Source: a virus. Taken from it: a DNA stretch of 36,491 nucleotides. This document shows positions 7,414-12,803 of this stretch, in pieces. The position numbers were made by a program, and so were the translations under genes. Numbering within the stretch: the first letter of the stretch is position 1; each line of letters begins with the position of its first letter. The DNA is taken from positions 1 through 36,491 of IMG/VR virus record IMGVR_UViG_3300020186_000054. One strand, given 5' to 3'. Under the pieces are notes generated by a model. That model was not told the origin of the DNA and ran no database searches. It saw only the letters and a list, made by a program, of their open reading frames with translations.

Positions 7414-7855
7414 CTTTATGAAATCACGAAAACCATCCAAATCACCAAAGGGCGCCGTTCGTAGGTCTCTGCGGAAAGCGTTGCTCGCAAATATAATCCA
7501 AGGAGAGGTGGGATTCTTCAATGGCTGGGCGGTCTCCAAGGAAAGTGAGCGGGATAGCTGCGAGAAAGCTGCCGAGAAGATACTCGCTCGAATCGAACGG
7601 TGGAAGAGACCAACTATGAAAACCAAACAACCCGCAGAATGGATCGGATACGTGCGCCGACAACTGGAGACGTGGAAAGCCGCTCTTGAGGGGGGACGCA
7701 ACAGAGAGGTCGCAACGATAGAGCGCGAGAATATGAAACGGAATCTGAGCGAGGCGGTCAACCTGTCTTGTTCTTGCGGCGGAAACCCCGCCGGAACAGA
7801 GGCGTGCCCGGCCTGCATGGTGTGGCATCGAATGTCGCCGAACGCCCAAGATTAG
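7403..7855 (+). CDS. Hypothetical protein with C-terminal Cys motif, 150 aa
   Basis: Starts at ATG 7403 within the end of the previous gene; an ATG at 7418 is also possible. The N-terminus is very basic (KSRKPSKSPKGAVRRSLRKALL), partly encoded by the 30-bp dispersed repeat at 7460-7489. Near the C-terminus CSCGGNPAG..CPAC forms a likely zinc site. It ends SPNAQD, encoded by GCCGAACGCC at 7837, a lone copy of the core found at cassette boundaries downstream. Function unknown. Confidence 0.55.
   Translation: MSNNFMKSRKPSKSPKGAVRRSLRKALLANIIQGEVGFFNGWAVSKESERDSCEKAAEKILARIERWKRPTMKTKQPAEWIGYVRRQLETWKAALEGGRNREVATIERENMKRNLSEAVNLSCSCGGNPAGTEACPACMVWHRMSPNAQD
7460..7489 (+). repeat. 30-bp dispersed repeat, copy 1
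   Basis: Matches 12876-12905 in the same orientation with one difference (T/C). In both places it is read in frame as RRSLRKALLA. Suggests a small element shared by two otherwise unrelated genes. Confidence 0.75.
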
Positions 7856-7898
7856 GCAGCGGATTTTCAGAACAGACAACCAAACCAGAAAAAACCAA

Positions 7899-8432
7899 AT
7901 GAGCATCAAAGACATCAAGAAGCAGGCAGAAGAAATGAGTGAATCGGAAGGCATCGAAAACACCCGCGACCTCGCGAGAATGATCGTGAAACTGTGCGAG
8001 GAACTGCACGCCATGAAGCCCATGAAAGACAAATACGGAACCGAGTGCTCTCGGTGCCATAAGTTCGCGCCATTGAGTCGGCTGACGGCACAACGTGAAG
8101 GTCTTGTTTGTGTGGATTGTTTAGATTCCGAGCTTGGTCCGTGCAGCTCATGGGGACTTCGGCCGCATCCCCACAACCAAAAAACGAAAGAACCTCTGGA
8201 GCGGGCCAGGGATGGAGCGACCGCCGATTGGCAACCGATAGAGACTGCTCCTGAAAACGTAACCGTGATGCTCTACTGTCCGCATCGACACTTCGCGAAC
8301 GTCGAGCGAATTGAAATTGGTATGGCTAGATCTGGCAGGTATTTCGCTCACGGAAAGCCCGCGAACGGAACATGGTCTCATCATGCTTGGGCAACGCATT
8401 GGGCAACGCTGCCGCCACCGCCGAACGCATAG
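7899..8432 (+). CDS. DUF551-domain protein with zinc ribbon
   Basis: 177 aa. Residues 1-45 are helical and acidic. CSRCHKF and CVDC (residues 50-75) form a probable zinc ribbon. The C-terminal part starts WQPIETAPENVTVML and ends HAWATHWATLPPPP, the signature opening and closing of phage DUF551 domains (function unknown). The ORF ends ..PPNA*, where the last codons are the first half-site of the attC-like repeat at 8420. AC-rich DNA precedes the start; no clear ribosome-binding site. Confidence 0.7.
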   Translation: MSIKDIKKQAEEMSESEGIENTRDLARMIVKLCEELHAMKPMKDKYGTECSRCHKFAPLSRLTAQREGLVCVDCLDSELGPCSSWGLRPHPHNQKTKEPLERARDGATADWQPIETAPENVTVMLYCPHRHFANVERIEIGMARSGRYFAHGKPANGTWSHHAWATHWATLPPPPNA

Positions 8433-8517
8433 CTATGCCAGCCCGAGGGCGAAAAAAGACCATGAATACAGAAACAACATCGCCGCCCTTGGGATTGGCA
8501 GCAGCGTCTTGTTCTGC
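8420..8517 (+). repeat. attC-like site 1 (integron-type recombination site)
   Basis: 98 bp. Outer cores GCCGAAC (8420-8426) and GTTCTGC (8511-8517) pair 6 of 7. An inner box TGCCA-GCCC..GGGCG pairs with CGCCC..GGGATTGGCA, leaving one unpaired extra base on one arm. Unpaired spacers of about 8 and 9 nt separate outer and inner boxes. This is the R box / spacer / L box with extrahelical base plan of attC. Consensus GTTRRRY is followed at GTT but not at the fourth position. Confidence 0.6.
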
Positions 8518-9034
8518 TTTGGGCGTGGTGCTCGATGCGTGCTGCGGATCGCGCATGATGTGGCTGGACAAGCAAGACGCCCGAGTGACGTTCCAAGACC
8601 GCCGGAACGAAAGCTACGAGATCAAACCAGATCGCGCCTACCCAAGCGGGACAACGATCCATGTCCGCCCCGATGTGGTGGCCGACTTCACTTCGATGCC
8701 CTTTCCAACCGATTCGTTCTGGCATGTGGTGTTCGATCCTCCGCACATCATCCGCAACGCGGAACTCGGCAAGATAACGAAGGCATACGGGTGCCTGAAC
8801 GGCGACTGGAAAGCAATGCTTGCGGGCGGCTTCCGCGAATGCTTCCGGGTGCTCAAGCCAAATGGAACGCTCATCTTCAAATGGTGCGAAACGCAAATTC
8901 CTCTCCGCGAAATTCTCGCGCTCACTCCTGAGAAACCACTTTACGGGCACAAGGGCGGACAAAAGTCCGTCACTCATTGGGTGGCATTCTTGAAGCAGAA
9001 CGCAAAGATCAGCGGCGATACGCCGCGCCAATAA
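8435..9034 (+). CDS. SAM-dependent DNA methyltransferase (phage adenine-type)
   Basis: 199 aa from ATG 8435; ATG 8462 is an alternative. The recognisable enzyme starts at VVLDACCGS (SAM-binding motif I) about residue 30. DVVADFTSMPFP and VVFDPPHI follow; DPPH is a DPPY-like catalytic motif of amino-methyltransferases. GFRECFRVLKPNGTLIFKW and THWVAFLK complete a family common in phages and annotated as class I methyltransferase. The first about 30 residues are encoded by attC-like site 1, so the cassette itself brings no ATG and borrows the start from the upstream site (stop-CT-ATG). It probably modifies phage DNA against restriction. Confidence 0.75.
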   Translation: MPARGRKKTMNTETTSPPLGLAAASCSALGVVLDACCGSRMMWLDKQDARVTFQDRRNESYEIKPDRAYPSGTTIHVRPDVVADFTSMPFPTDSFWHVVFDPPHIIRNAELGKITKAYGCLNGDWKAMLAGGFRECFRVLKPNGTLIFKWCETQIPLREILALTPEKPLYGHKGGQKSVTHWVAFLKQNAKISGDTPRQ

Positions 9035-9095
9035 CTATGGAAAACAAGACAGATGACCAACGCGGCGAATCGTTCGCTGCATCGCCGGGTTCGGC
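8995..9095 (+). repeat. attC-like site 2
   Basis: 101 bp. Cores GCAGAAC (8995-9001) and GTTCGGC (9089-9095). Inner boxes CAGCG-GCGATACGCCGCG and its partner CGCGGCGAATCGTTCGCTG pair almost fully with one extra base, as in sites 1, 3 and 5. GCAGAAC is the exact complement of the GTTCTGC at the start of this cassette (8511), not of the GTTCGGC now opposite it. Confidence 0.6.
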
Positions 9096-9237
9096 GAATG
9101 ACGTAAAACTCACGGCGGCACAAATAGCCTTCTGGAGGCGTGCCTTCCCGGAACTGCTGATGACTGATGAGATGGTGCAAACACTGAGAGACAATCTGCA
9201 ACGTCGGATCGGGAGTGGAGATTCGCCGAACGCATAG
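9037..9237 (+). CDS. Hypothetical protein in attC-bounded cassette, 66 aa
   Basis: Starts at ATG 9037, 2 nt after the methyltransferase stop (TAActATG), inside attC-like site 2. The cassette-specific part begins near residue 20 (ANDVKLTAAQIAFWRRAFPELLMTDEM), a short helical domain. It ends GDSPNA, encoded by the first core of site 3. No family recognised. Cassette length about 224 bp. Confidence 0.5.
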   Translation: MENKTDDQRGESFAASPGSANDVKLTAAQIAFWRRAFPELLMTDEMVQTLRDNLQRRIGSGDSPNA

Positions 9238-9319
9238 CTATGCCAGCCCTGCCCGCCAGCGACGTTGCTTTCTCACCGGCTCTCACCGGGCAGGGATTGG
9301 CATCAGCGCCTTGTTCGGC
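9225..9319 (+). repeat. attC-like site 3
   Basis: 95 bp. Cores GCCGAAC (9225-9231) and GTTCGGC (9313-9319) pair 7 of 7. Inner boxes ATGCCA-G-CCCTGCCCG and CGGGCAGGG-AT-TGGCAT pair fully apart from one extra base. Its first 26 bp (9224-9249) are identical to 8419-8444 of site 1. This is the clearest attC-like fold in the window. Confidence 0.65.
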
Positions 9320-9644
9320 AATTCGCGTGGTGGAGACTGGCCATGTGTTCCGGGGTGTAAAACCTTGCCCGTATTGTGGCGGCAAACTGTCCTTCTCGAC
9401 GAGCGAATGGCAGCAGGAAGACGACGGCTCCTGGGTAGCGACCGAAGTGCAGATCGAATGCTCGAATGAGCCGGACATCGACAGCGATGAATGGTGGGAG
9501 TGGAGCCACAATCACGGGGATCAGGACTACAACGATGCGTGGTATAGCCTGACCGGGCGAGTGCTACGGGAGTTGCGAACGCGGGTGCGCTTCATTTGTC
9601 GGGCGAACGCCGCCAGTCAGCAACAAGGGGAAGCAAACCGATGA
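9240..9644 (+). CDS. Lar-type zinc-ribbon protein in attC-bounded cassette
   Basis: 134 aa from ATG 9240, placed 2 nt after the previous stop (TAGctATG) and inside site 3, so about 27 N-terminal residues are attC-encoded. The likely native part begins VKPCPYCGGKLSFS; the CPYCGG knuckle with a later lone Cys resembles Lar (restriction-alleviation) type small phage zinc proteins. The middle is very acidic and Trp-rich (SDEWWEWSHNHGDQDYNDAW). It ends CRANAASQQQGEANR across the first half of site 4. A role in restriction alleviation is only a suggestion from the ribbon and the neighbouring methyltransferases. Confidence 0.55.
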   Translation: MPALPASDVAFSPALTGQGLASAPCSAIRVVETGHVFRGVKPCPYCGGKLSFSTSEWQQEDDGSWVATEVQIECSNEPDIDSDEWWEWSHNHGDQDYNDAWYSLTGRVLRELRTRVRFICRANAASQQQGEANR

Positions 9645-9694
9645 CAATCTCAAGCGACGATCTCCCCGAAGTTTGCTGCAATGGCTTGTTAGAT
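9602..9694 (+). repeat. attC-like site 4
   Basis: 93 bp. Cores GGCGAAC (9602-9608) and GTTAGAT (9688-9694); the latter is a perfect GTTRRRY integron core. Inner boxes CAGCAA..GGGGA and TCCCC..TTTGCTG pair with a small internal loop. Outer cores pair only 4 of 7, as expected if GTTAGAT belongs to the next cassette, whose end core is ATCTAAC (10684). Confidence 0.6.
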
Positions 9695-10735
9695 TCTGGA
9701 TGGGCTCGTGACCAAACGAGCGAAGCGAGCACTAATTGCCTTCGTCATCTTGACCTATTCTCGGGCATCGGGGGCTTCGCGCTGGCTGCACGCATGGTCG
9801 GAGGAATCGAAACGGTGGCTTTCTGCGAGCGTGAGAAATACGCGCAACGAGTGCTGAAAAAACATTGGCCGGATGTGCCAATCTGCGACGACATCCACAA
9901 AATGAAAGGAAACGAATATGGAACAATTAACCTTATTACAGGGGGATTCCCTTGCCAACCTTACAGCGTCGCCGGGAAGCGAAGAGGCAACGAAGATGAC
10001 CGTGCGCTCTGGCCGCAAATGCTGCGAGTCATACAAGAGGCAGGGCCCGCTTGGATCATTGGTGAGAATGTGCCTGGCATCATCACGATGGCACTCGATG
10101 GCGTGCTTGCTGACTTGGAAAATGAAGGATACGACTGCGAAACGCTCGCTATACCAGCTTGCGGCGTCGGCGCCAGTCACCGCAGAGAACGAATTTGGAT
10201 TGTGGGGCACTCCGCGCTGCGCGGATGGGATGGCGCATCCGCTCAGAGATCCGCAGAACATCGCGGGCAAAGGGAGATCAAGGCTGGAGGATCAAGTTGC
10301 ACTCTGGCCAACTCCCAGAGCTGGCAAGACCTCGGGAGAGAATGCCGAGACATGGCAGAAGCGAGCCGACGCGGGGAGTGTGGCAACGCCGCCGCTCGCG
10401 CTGGCGGTCAAGATGTATCCGACGCCAACGGTGCAGGGCGCGGAGAACGACGCCGGCCCCAGCCAATTCAAGCGGAATACGCCGCCGCTCAACGCCGCTG
10501 TGCATGGAGATCAGAAGCAGACTGGTTCGCTGAATCCGGCGTGGGTCGAGTGGCTCATGGGATACCCAAGCGGGTGGACCGACTTAGAGGACTCGGAAAC
10601 GCCATCGTCCCGCAAGTCGCAGCCGAAATCATCCGCTGTATCGTCGCAATCGAAAACGGAGCGGTAGCTCCAGCCCCTCCGGAATCTAACGCCGCCTTCA
10701 GCGATGGCGAGCCAAAGACTTTAGACAACCACTAA
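9641..10735 (+). CDS. dcm: DNA (cytosine-5) methyltransferase in attC-bounded cassette
   Basis: 364 aa from ATG 9641 (overlaps previous stop, ATGA). The enzyme proper starts at LRHLDLFSGIGGFALA (motif I, about residue 30). GGFPCQPYS holds the catalytic Cys (motif IV), GENVPG is motif VI, GASHRRERIWIV is motif VIII, and RLRGLGNAIVPQVAAEI near the C-terminus is motif X. All key motifs are present, so it should be active, methylating C5 of cytosine on phage or host DNA to evade restriction. The first 18 residues are attC-encoded. A second same-strand frame stays open across 9918-10667. It ends ESNAAFSDGEPK over the first half of site 5. Confidence 0.88.
   Translation: MTISSDDLPEVCCNGLLDSGWARDQTSEASTNCLRHLDLFSGIGGFALAARMVGGIETVAFCEREKYAQRVLKKHWPDVPICDDIHKMKGNEYGTINLITGGFPCQPYSVAGKRRGNEDDRALWPQMLRVIQEAGPAWIIGENVPGIITMALDGVLADLENEGYDCETLAIPACGVGASHRRERIWIVGHSALRGWDGASAQRSAEHRGQREIKAGGSSCTLANSQSWQDLGRECRDMAEASRRGECGNAAARAGGQDVSDANGAGRGERRRPQPIQAEYAAAQRRCAWRSEADWFAESGVGRVAHGIPKRVDRLRGLGNAIVPQVAAEIIRCIVAIENGAVAPAPPESNAAFSDGEPKTLDNH
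9918..10667 (+). CDS. Second reading frame inside dcm, conserved-looking (possible overprinted gene)
   Basis: A 249-codon frame, ATG 9918 to TAG 10667, wholly inside dcm on the same strand. Its translation has patterns I recall from separate phage proteins: TASPGSEEATKMTV near the start, FGLWGTPRCADG, ALWPTPRAG, MYPTPTVQG and NPAWVEWLMGYPSGWTDLED. These may be a widely annotated shadow of dcm, since they arise from codons of motifs VIII and X read in another frame, or a real overprinted protein. No separate ribosome-binding site stands out. Dcm itself has all its motifs and is the safer call. Confidence 0.25.
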   Translation: MEQLTLLQGDSLANLTASPGSEEATKMTVRSGRKCCESYKRQGPLGSLVRMCLASSRWHSMACLLTWKMKDTTAKRSLYQLAASAPVTAENEFGLWGTPRCADGMAHPLRDPQNIAGKGRSRLEDQVALWPTPRAGKTSGENAETWQKRADAGSVATPPLALAVKMYPTPTVQGAENDAGPSQFKRNTPPLNAAVHGDQKQTGSLNPAWVEWLMGYPSGWTDLEDSETPSSRKSQPKSSAVSSQSKTER

Positions 10736-10774
10736 AACCAATGCCGAGCCATTCGCTGCAAGGCGCTGGTAGGC
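10684..10774 (+). repeat. attC-like site 5
   Basis: 91 bp. Cores ATCTAAC (10684-10690, perfect RYYYAAC) and GGTAGGC (10768-10774). Inner boxes CAGCG-ATGGC and GCCATTCGCTG pair fully except one extra A, the same extrahelical-base position as site 2. The flanking spacers also share GCGCCTT/CGCCTT. ATCTAAC complements GTTAGAT at the start of the dcm cassette exactly. Confidence 0.6.
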
Positions 10775-10789
10775 GACGAACCTGAGACT

Positions 10790-11047
10790 ATGAACAAAGC
10801 CGAACTACAACAAATCGTGCGCGGCGCAATGAGCCAAGCACATGGAGACGACCTTGAGCGTGCAAACTACGCCTTCAGGGGATTGACCGCGGAACAACTT
10901 AAACTTCCCCACGGCCAATCCGGCAAGTCCAGGGAAGAAATCTGGAACGGCTACAAAGAGCACCGTGCCAAGCATGAGGAAGCGGCCAGGTATATCGAAC
11001 GTCTGATGAGCGCGCCAGAGTCGCCTACCGCACAAGATCAGCCATGA
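10790..11047 (+). CDS. Hypothetical protein in last cassette, 85 aa
   Basis: ATG 10790, shortly after a short frame that begins inside site 5 and stops at 10785, an arrangement suited to re-initiation. Helical and charged (AELQQIVRGAMSQAHGDDLE, later KSREEIWNGYKEHRAK). Unlike the other cassette ORFs it starts beyond the attC-like site. It ends SPTAQDQP, encoded across GCCTACC (11023-11029), which complements GGTAGGC at its cassette start. No family recognised. Confidence 0.55.
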   Translation: MNKAELQQIVRGAMSQAHGDDLERANYAFRGLTAEQLKLPHGQSGKSREEIWNGYKEHRAKHEEAARYIERLMSAPESPTAQDQP

Positions 11048-11063
11048 CTGATTTTGTCACCGT

Positions 11064-11102
11064 AAAATCAAAAGCCCCCGAAGCGGCGAACCTCGGAGGC
11101 TT
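11064..11102 (-). terminator. Hairpin with T-tract on minus strand
   Basis: Read on the minus strand: AAGCCTCCGA, an 11-nt loop, TCGGGGGCTT (one mismatch), then TTGATTTT. It looks like a rho-independent terminator for leftward transcripts reaching here, e.g. from the small operon 12589-11908. On the plus strand no U-tract follows. Confidence 0.5.
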
Positions 11103-11907
11103 ATGAAAAAGACAGGTCCCAAGAACCGAGGATCCCACCCTGACGGGCTGCCACTCGCAAGGAGCGGCCTCTACATTTCTTGCGCTTACCCGCCAGTAAA
11201 TTCCCTCAAATCAGCCACTCGGTCAAGCGGCTTTTCTGACCCGCTCTTTCCGTAGTACCGGGAATTAATCCCAAATCACCCCCCACCCGGCCCCATCAAA
11301 ATCGGGAAAACATCCCCTCACTCACCATTCAAACGTCACCATCACCCCGTAGAAAATCGGGAAAAATATGGTCCGCTCACAAGGAATCATCCCAGCTTTA
11401 TACCCAAAACAGGGCACTTCGCACTGTCGATGGGGATCGAATCTATATATAAGGGGCGCCCATGGGGCAAGGGTGGGGGTGGGGTCCGGGCTCGATATAG
11501 GCCCCGATCGGCCCATTCCCTGCTTCTCTATCCCGTTGTCGTTCAATTACTTGTGACTTCATTATACATGAACCTTATTGTGCCACCTTATGCCTTTGAC
11601 CCTTCGATACAGCTCCCGCTCACCCCACCCTGGGACGGGGTCGATGCGTGATTTTTACGCCCTTCGAGTAAATACGGAATTAGCGTAACAAGTCGCTACC
11701 TGGTCGCTAGGTCCCCGTCCATTGATCGGCTCACCTGGGTCCGCTACGCCCCGTCATGATCGAGCGGCTGGACGGTTGATCGAGCCTATTGAGTACGGCC
11801 CTTACCTGATATGATCGGACCGGGTTAGAGACTCTCTCGTCTATCGATAGAGAGAGTGTGCTATCGTGAGGGGACCCGCTTCCGCGTCTCCGTCTACGCT
11901 GGACGTG
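11103..11907. other. 805-bp region with no convincing gene
   Basis: No ORF with credible start or composition on either strand. Holds aaaatcgggaaaa twice (about 11299 and 11350), a C/G-rich stretch 11455-11520, TATAAT on the minus strand near 11560, several tgatcg-type words at 11730-11820 and a hairpin at 11831. A minus-strand frame ends at about 11197 in RVADLREFTGG but lacks a start and may be a gene remnant. No tRNA fold was recognised. Confidence 0.5.
11831..11857. repeat. Inverted repeat around CTATCGATAG
   Basis: Arms ACTCTCTC (11831-11838) and GAGAGAGT (11850-11857) flank an 11-nt centre that contains most of the 10-bp palindrome CTATCGATAG (11841-11850). It lies in non-coding DNA downstream of the leftward operon. 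Could be an operator, a recombination site or a simple hairpin. Confidence 0.5.
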
Positions 11908-12099
11908 CTATATCGGCGCTGCGGCTACGGGGGATCTTAAGGGGGATTTGGGGTGACATGTCAAGCTCTTTTTTTGGCTTCCCCTCTTCCATCGGATCAT
12001 TGCGATGCGACGAGCCTCTTTCGCCGACAATTTTCGCCGTGACTTCGCGCCGCCCTTTGCTCCGATTCGGGCCAGGTATTCCGCGGGCGTTTCGCTCAC
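11908..12099 (-). CDS. Small basic protein with GGAKSRRKLS motif
   Basis: 63 aa from GTG 12099, whose GTGA overlaps the upstream stop; GTG 12102 is also possible. N-terminus MSETPAEYLARIGAKGG, then KSRRKLSAKEARRIAMIRWKR, a basic helix-turn-like stretch seen in small bacterial and phage proteins, probably DNA-binding. The tail after residue 45 is unconserved-looking. The first seven residues repeat the start of the upstream gene product. Function unknown. Confidence 0.5.
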   Translation of the reverse strand: MSETPAEYLARIGAKGGAKSRRKLSAKEARRIAMIRWKRGSQKKSLTCHPKSPLRSPVAAAPI

Positions 12100-12407
12100 C
12101 ACTTCTGCCTTCTCAAGGCGTCAATGGTATCGCGTTCGGTATGCCACTCCATCCGGATGGCCTTTATCAGCCTCAGCGCCTGATAGACCGCCTTGGCCGG
12201 GTCCGCATCGGGGTCCCTGCCCCATTGCTGGGCGTGTATCGCGGCGGCCACCTGCGCCACGAGGGCAAGAGGCGGTTCATCCTCCCCGGATTGCTGCTTG
12301 GGTTTCGGTAGGACAGACGGGTTGGCCTGCCGTTTGGGTGACTTGCGGCATTTGAGTTTTTTCATTTTTGGCGTTGCTTTCATGGATTCTGCGGGTGTTT
12401 CGCTCAC
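12096..12407 (-). CDS. Hypothetical basic protein, 103 aa
   Basis: Starts at GTG 12407 (GTGA overlap with upstream stop) or ATG 12383. MSETPAES is followed by a Lys-rich segment (KMKKLKCRKSPKRQ) and then a helical half (ALVAQVAAAIHAQQW, AKAVYQALRLIKAIRMEW). Not recognised. The start region GTGAGCGAAAC.CCCGC.GAAT is shared almost base for base with the next gene. Confidence 0.5.
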   Translation of the reverse strand: MSETPAESMKATPKMKKLKCRKSPKRQANPSVLPKPKQQSGEDEPPLALVAQVAAAIHAQQWGRDPDADPAKAVYQALRLIKAIRMEWHTERDTIDALRRQKW

Positions 12408-12589
12408 CTCCCTATCACCGCTCGGTTCACCGCCTTGCGAAATGCGTCGATGGCTTCCCAGCGGCCGAACCGTGCTGCGATGATTTTCGTTGCCTGACCT
12501 CTGCGCGCCCCACGCATCCGTCGGCTTCCGGAGATAACATATTGTACGAGTCCCGTTGTCCCCATGTCTGCGAGTTTGATCCTGTTCAT
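12404..12589 (-). CDS. Hypothetical small basic protein, 61 aa
   Basis: ATG 12589 preferred over a TTG at 12625 upstream. MNRIKLADMGTTGLVQYVIS followed by an Arg-rich stretch (GSRRMRGARRGQ) and a helical end. Promoter-proximal gene of a three-gene leftward operon linked by GTGA overlaps. The T-rich triple repeat at 12625-12666 lies just upstream and may contain its promoter. Function unknown; a regulator is conceivable. Confidence 0.45.
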   Translation of the reverse strand: MNRIKLADMGTTGLVQYVISGSRRMRGARRGQATKIIAARFGRWEAIDAFRKAVNRAVIGR

Positions 12590-12624
12590 GGCCCGGAGTA
12601 TCGGATGCGTAAGCGGGTTAGGCA

Positions 12625-12666
12625 AGGATTATTTTCGGACTATTTTTCGGACTGTTTTTCGGGCCT
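12625..12666. repeat. T-rich repeat (ttttcggact units), left copy
   Basis: Aggattattttcgg, actatttttcgg, actgtttttcgggcct: three related 12-13-nt units. A two-unit version lies at 16185-16213 in the same orientation. The two copies bracket the block of small plus-strand genes. Confidence 0.65.
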
Positions 12667-12768
12667 GATTGCGGGATAAATGCGCCATTTAATCCGTCGT
12701 TGTGGGAATTATTTCACGTCGTAAAATGTTGATATCCAGCCGATTAAAACTTTGTTAAAAATACTTGA

Positions 12769-12790
12769 TTGACACGAAACCGGTTTCGTG
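12769..12790 (+). promoter_or_regulatory. LacI/GalR-type operator overlapping a -35 box
   Basis: CACGAAACCGGTTTCGTG at 12773-12790 is a perfect 18-bp palindrome with the central GAAACCGGTTTC typical of LacI/GalR-family operators. It overlaps TTGACA (12769-12774), a consensus -35. The expected -10 about 17 bp on (GAGTCT) is poor, so promoter position is uncertain. A bound repressor would control the rightward small-gene block. Confidence 0.6.
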
Positions 12791-12803
12791 AGAGTCTTTG
12801 GGC

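Noticed and set aside
7442-8176. 244-codon minus-strand frame opposite the zinc-protein genes
   Set aside because: Antisense to two plus-strand ORFs with plausible zinc and DUF551 motifs; its translation has no recognisable feature.
11103-11300. tRNA or tmRNA gene
   Set aside because: Some stem-like words, but I could not fit a cloverleaf with an acceptor stem and TpsiC arm on either strand.
11322-11546. 74-codon minus-strand ORF
   Set aside because: No ribosome-binding site, no coupling to a neighbour, low-complexity Pro-rich translation.
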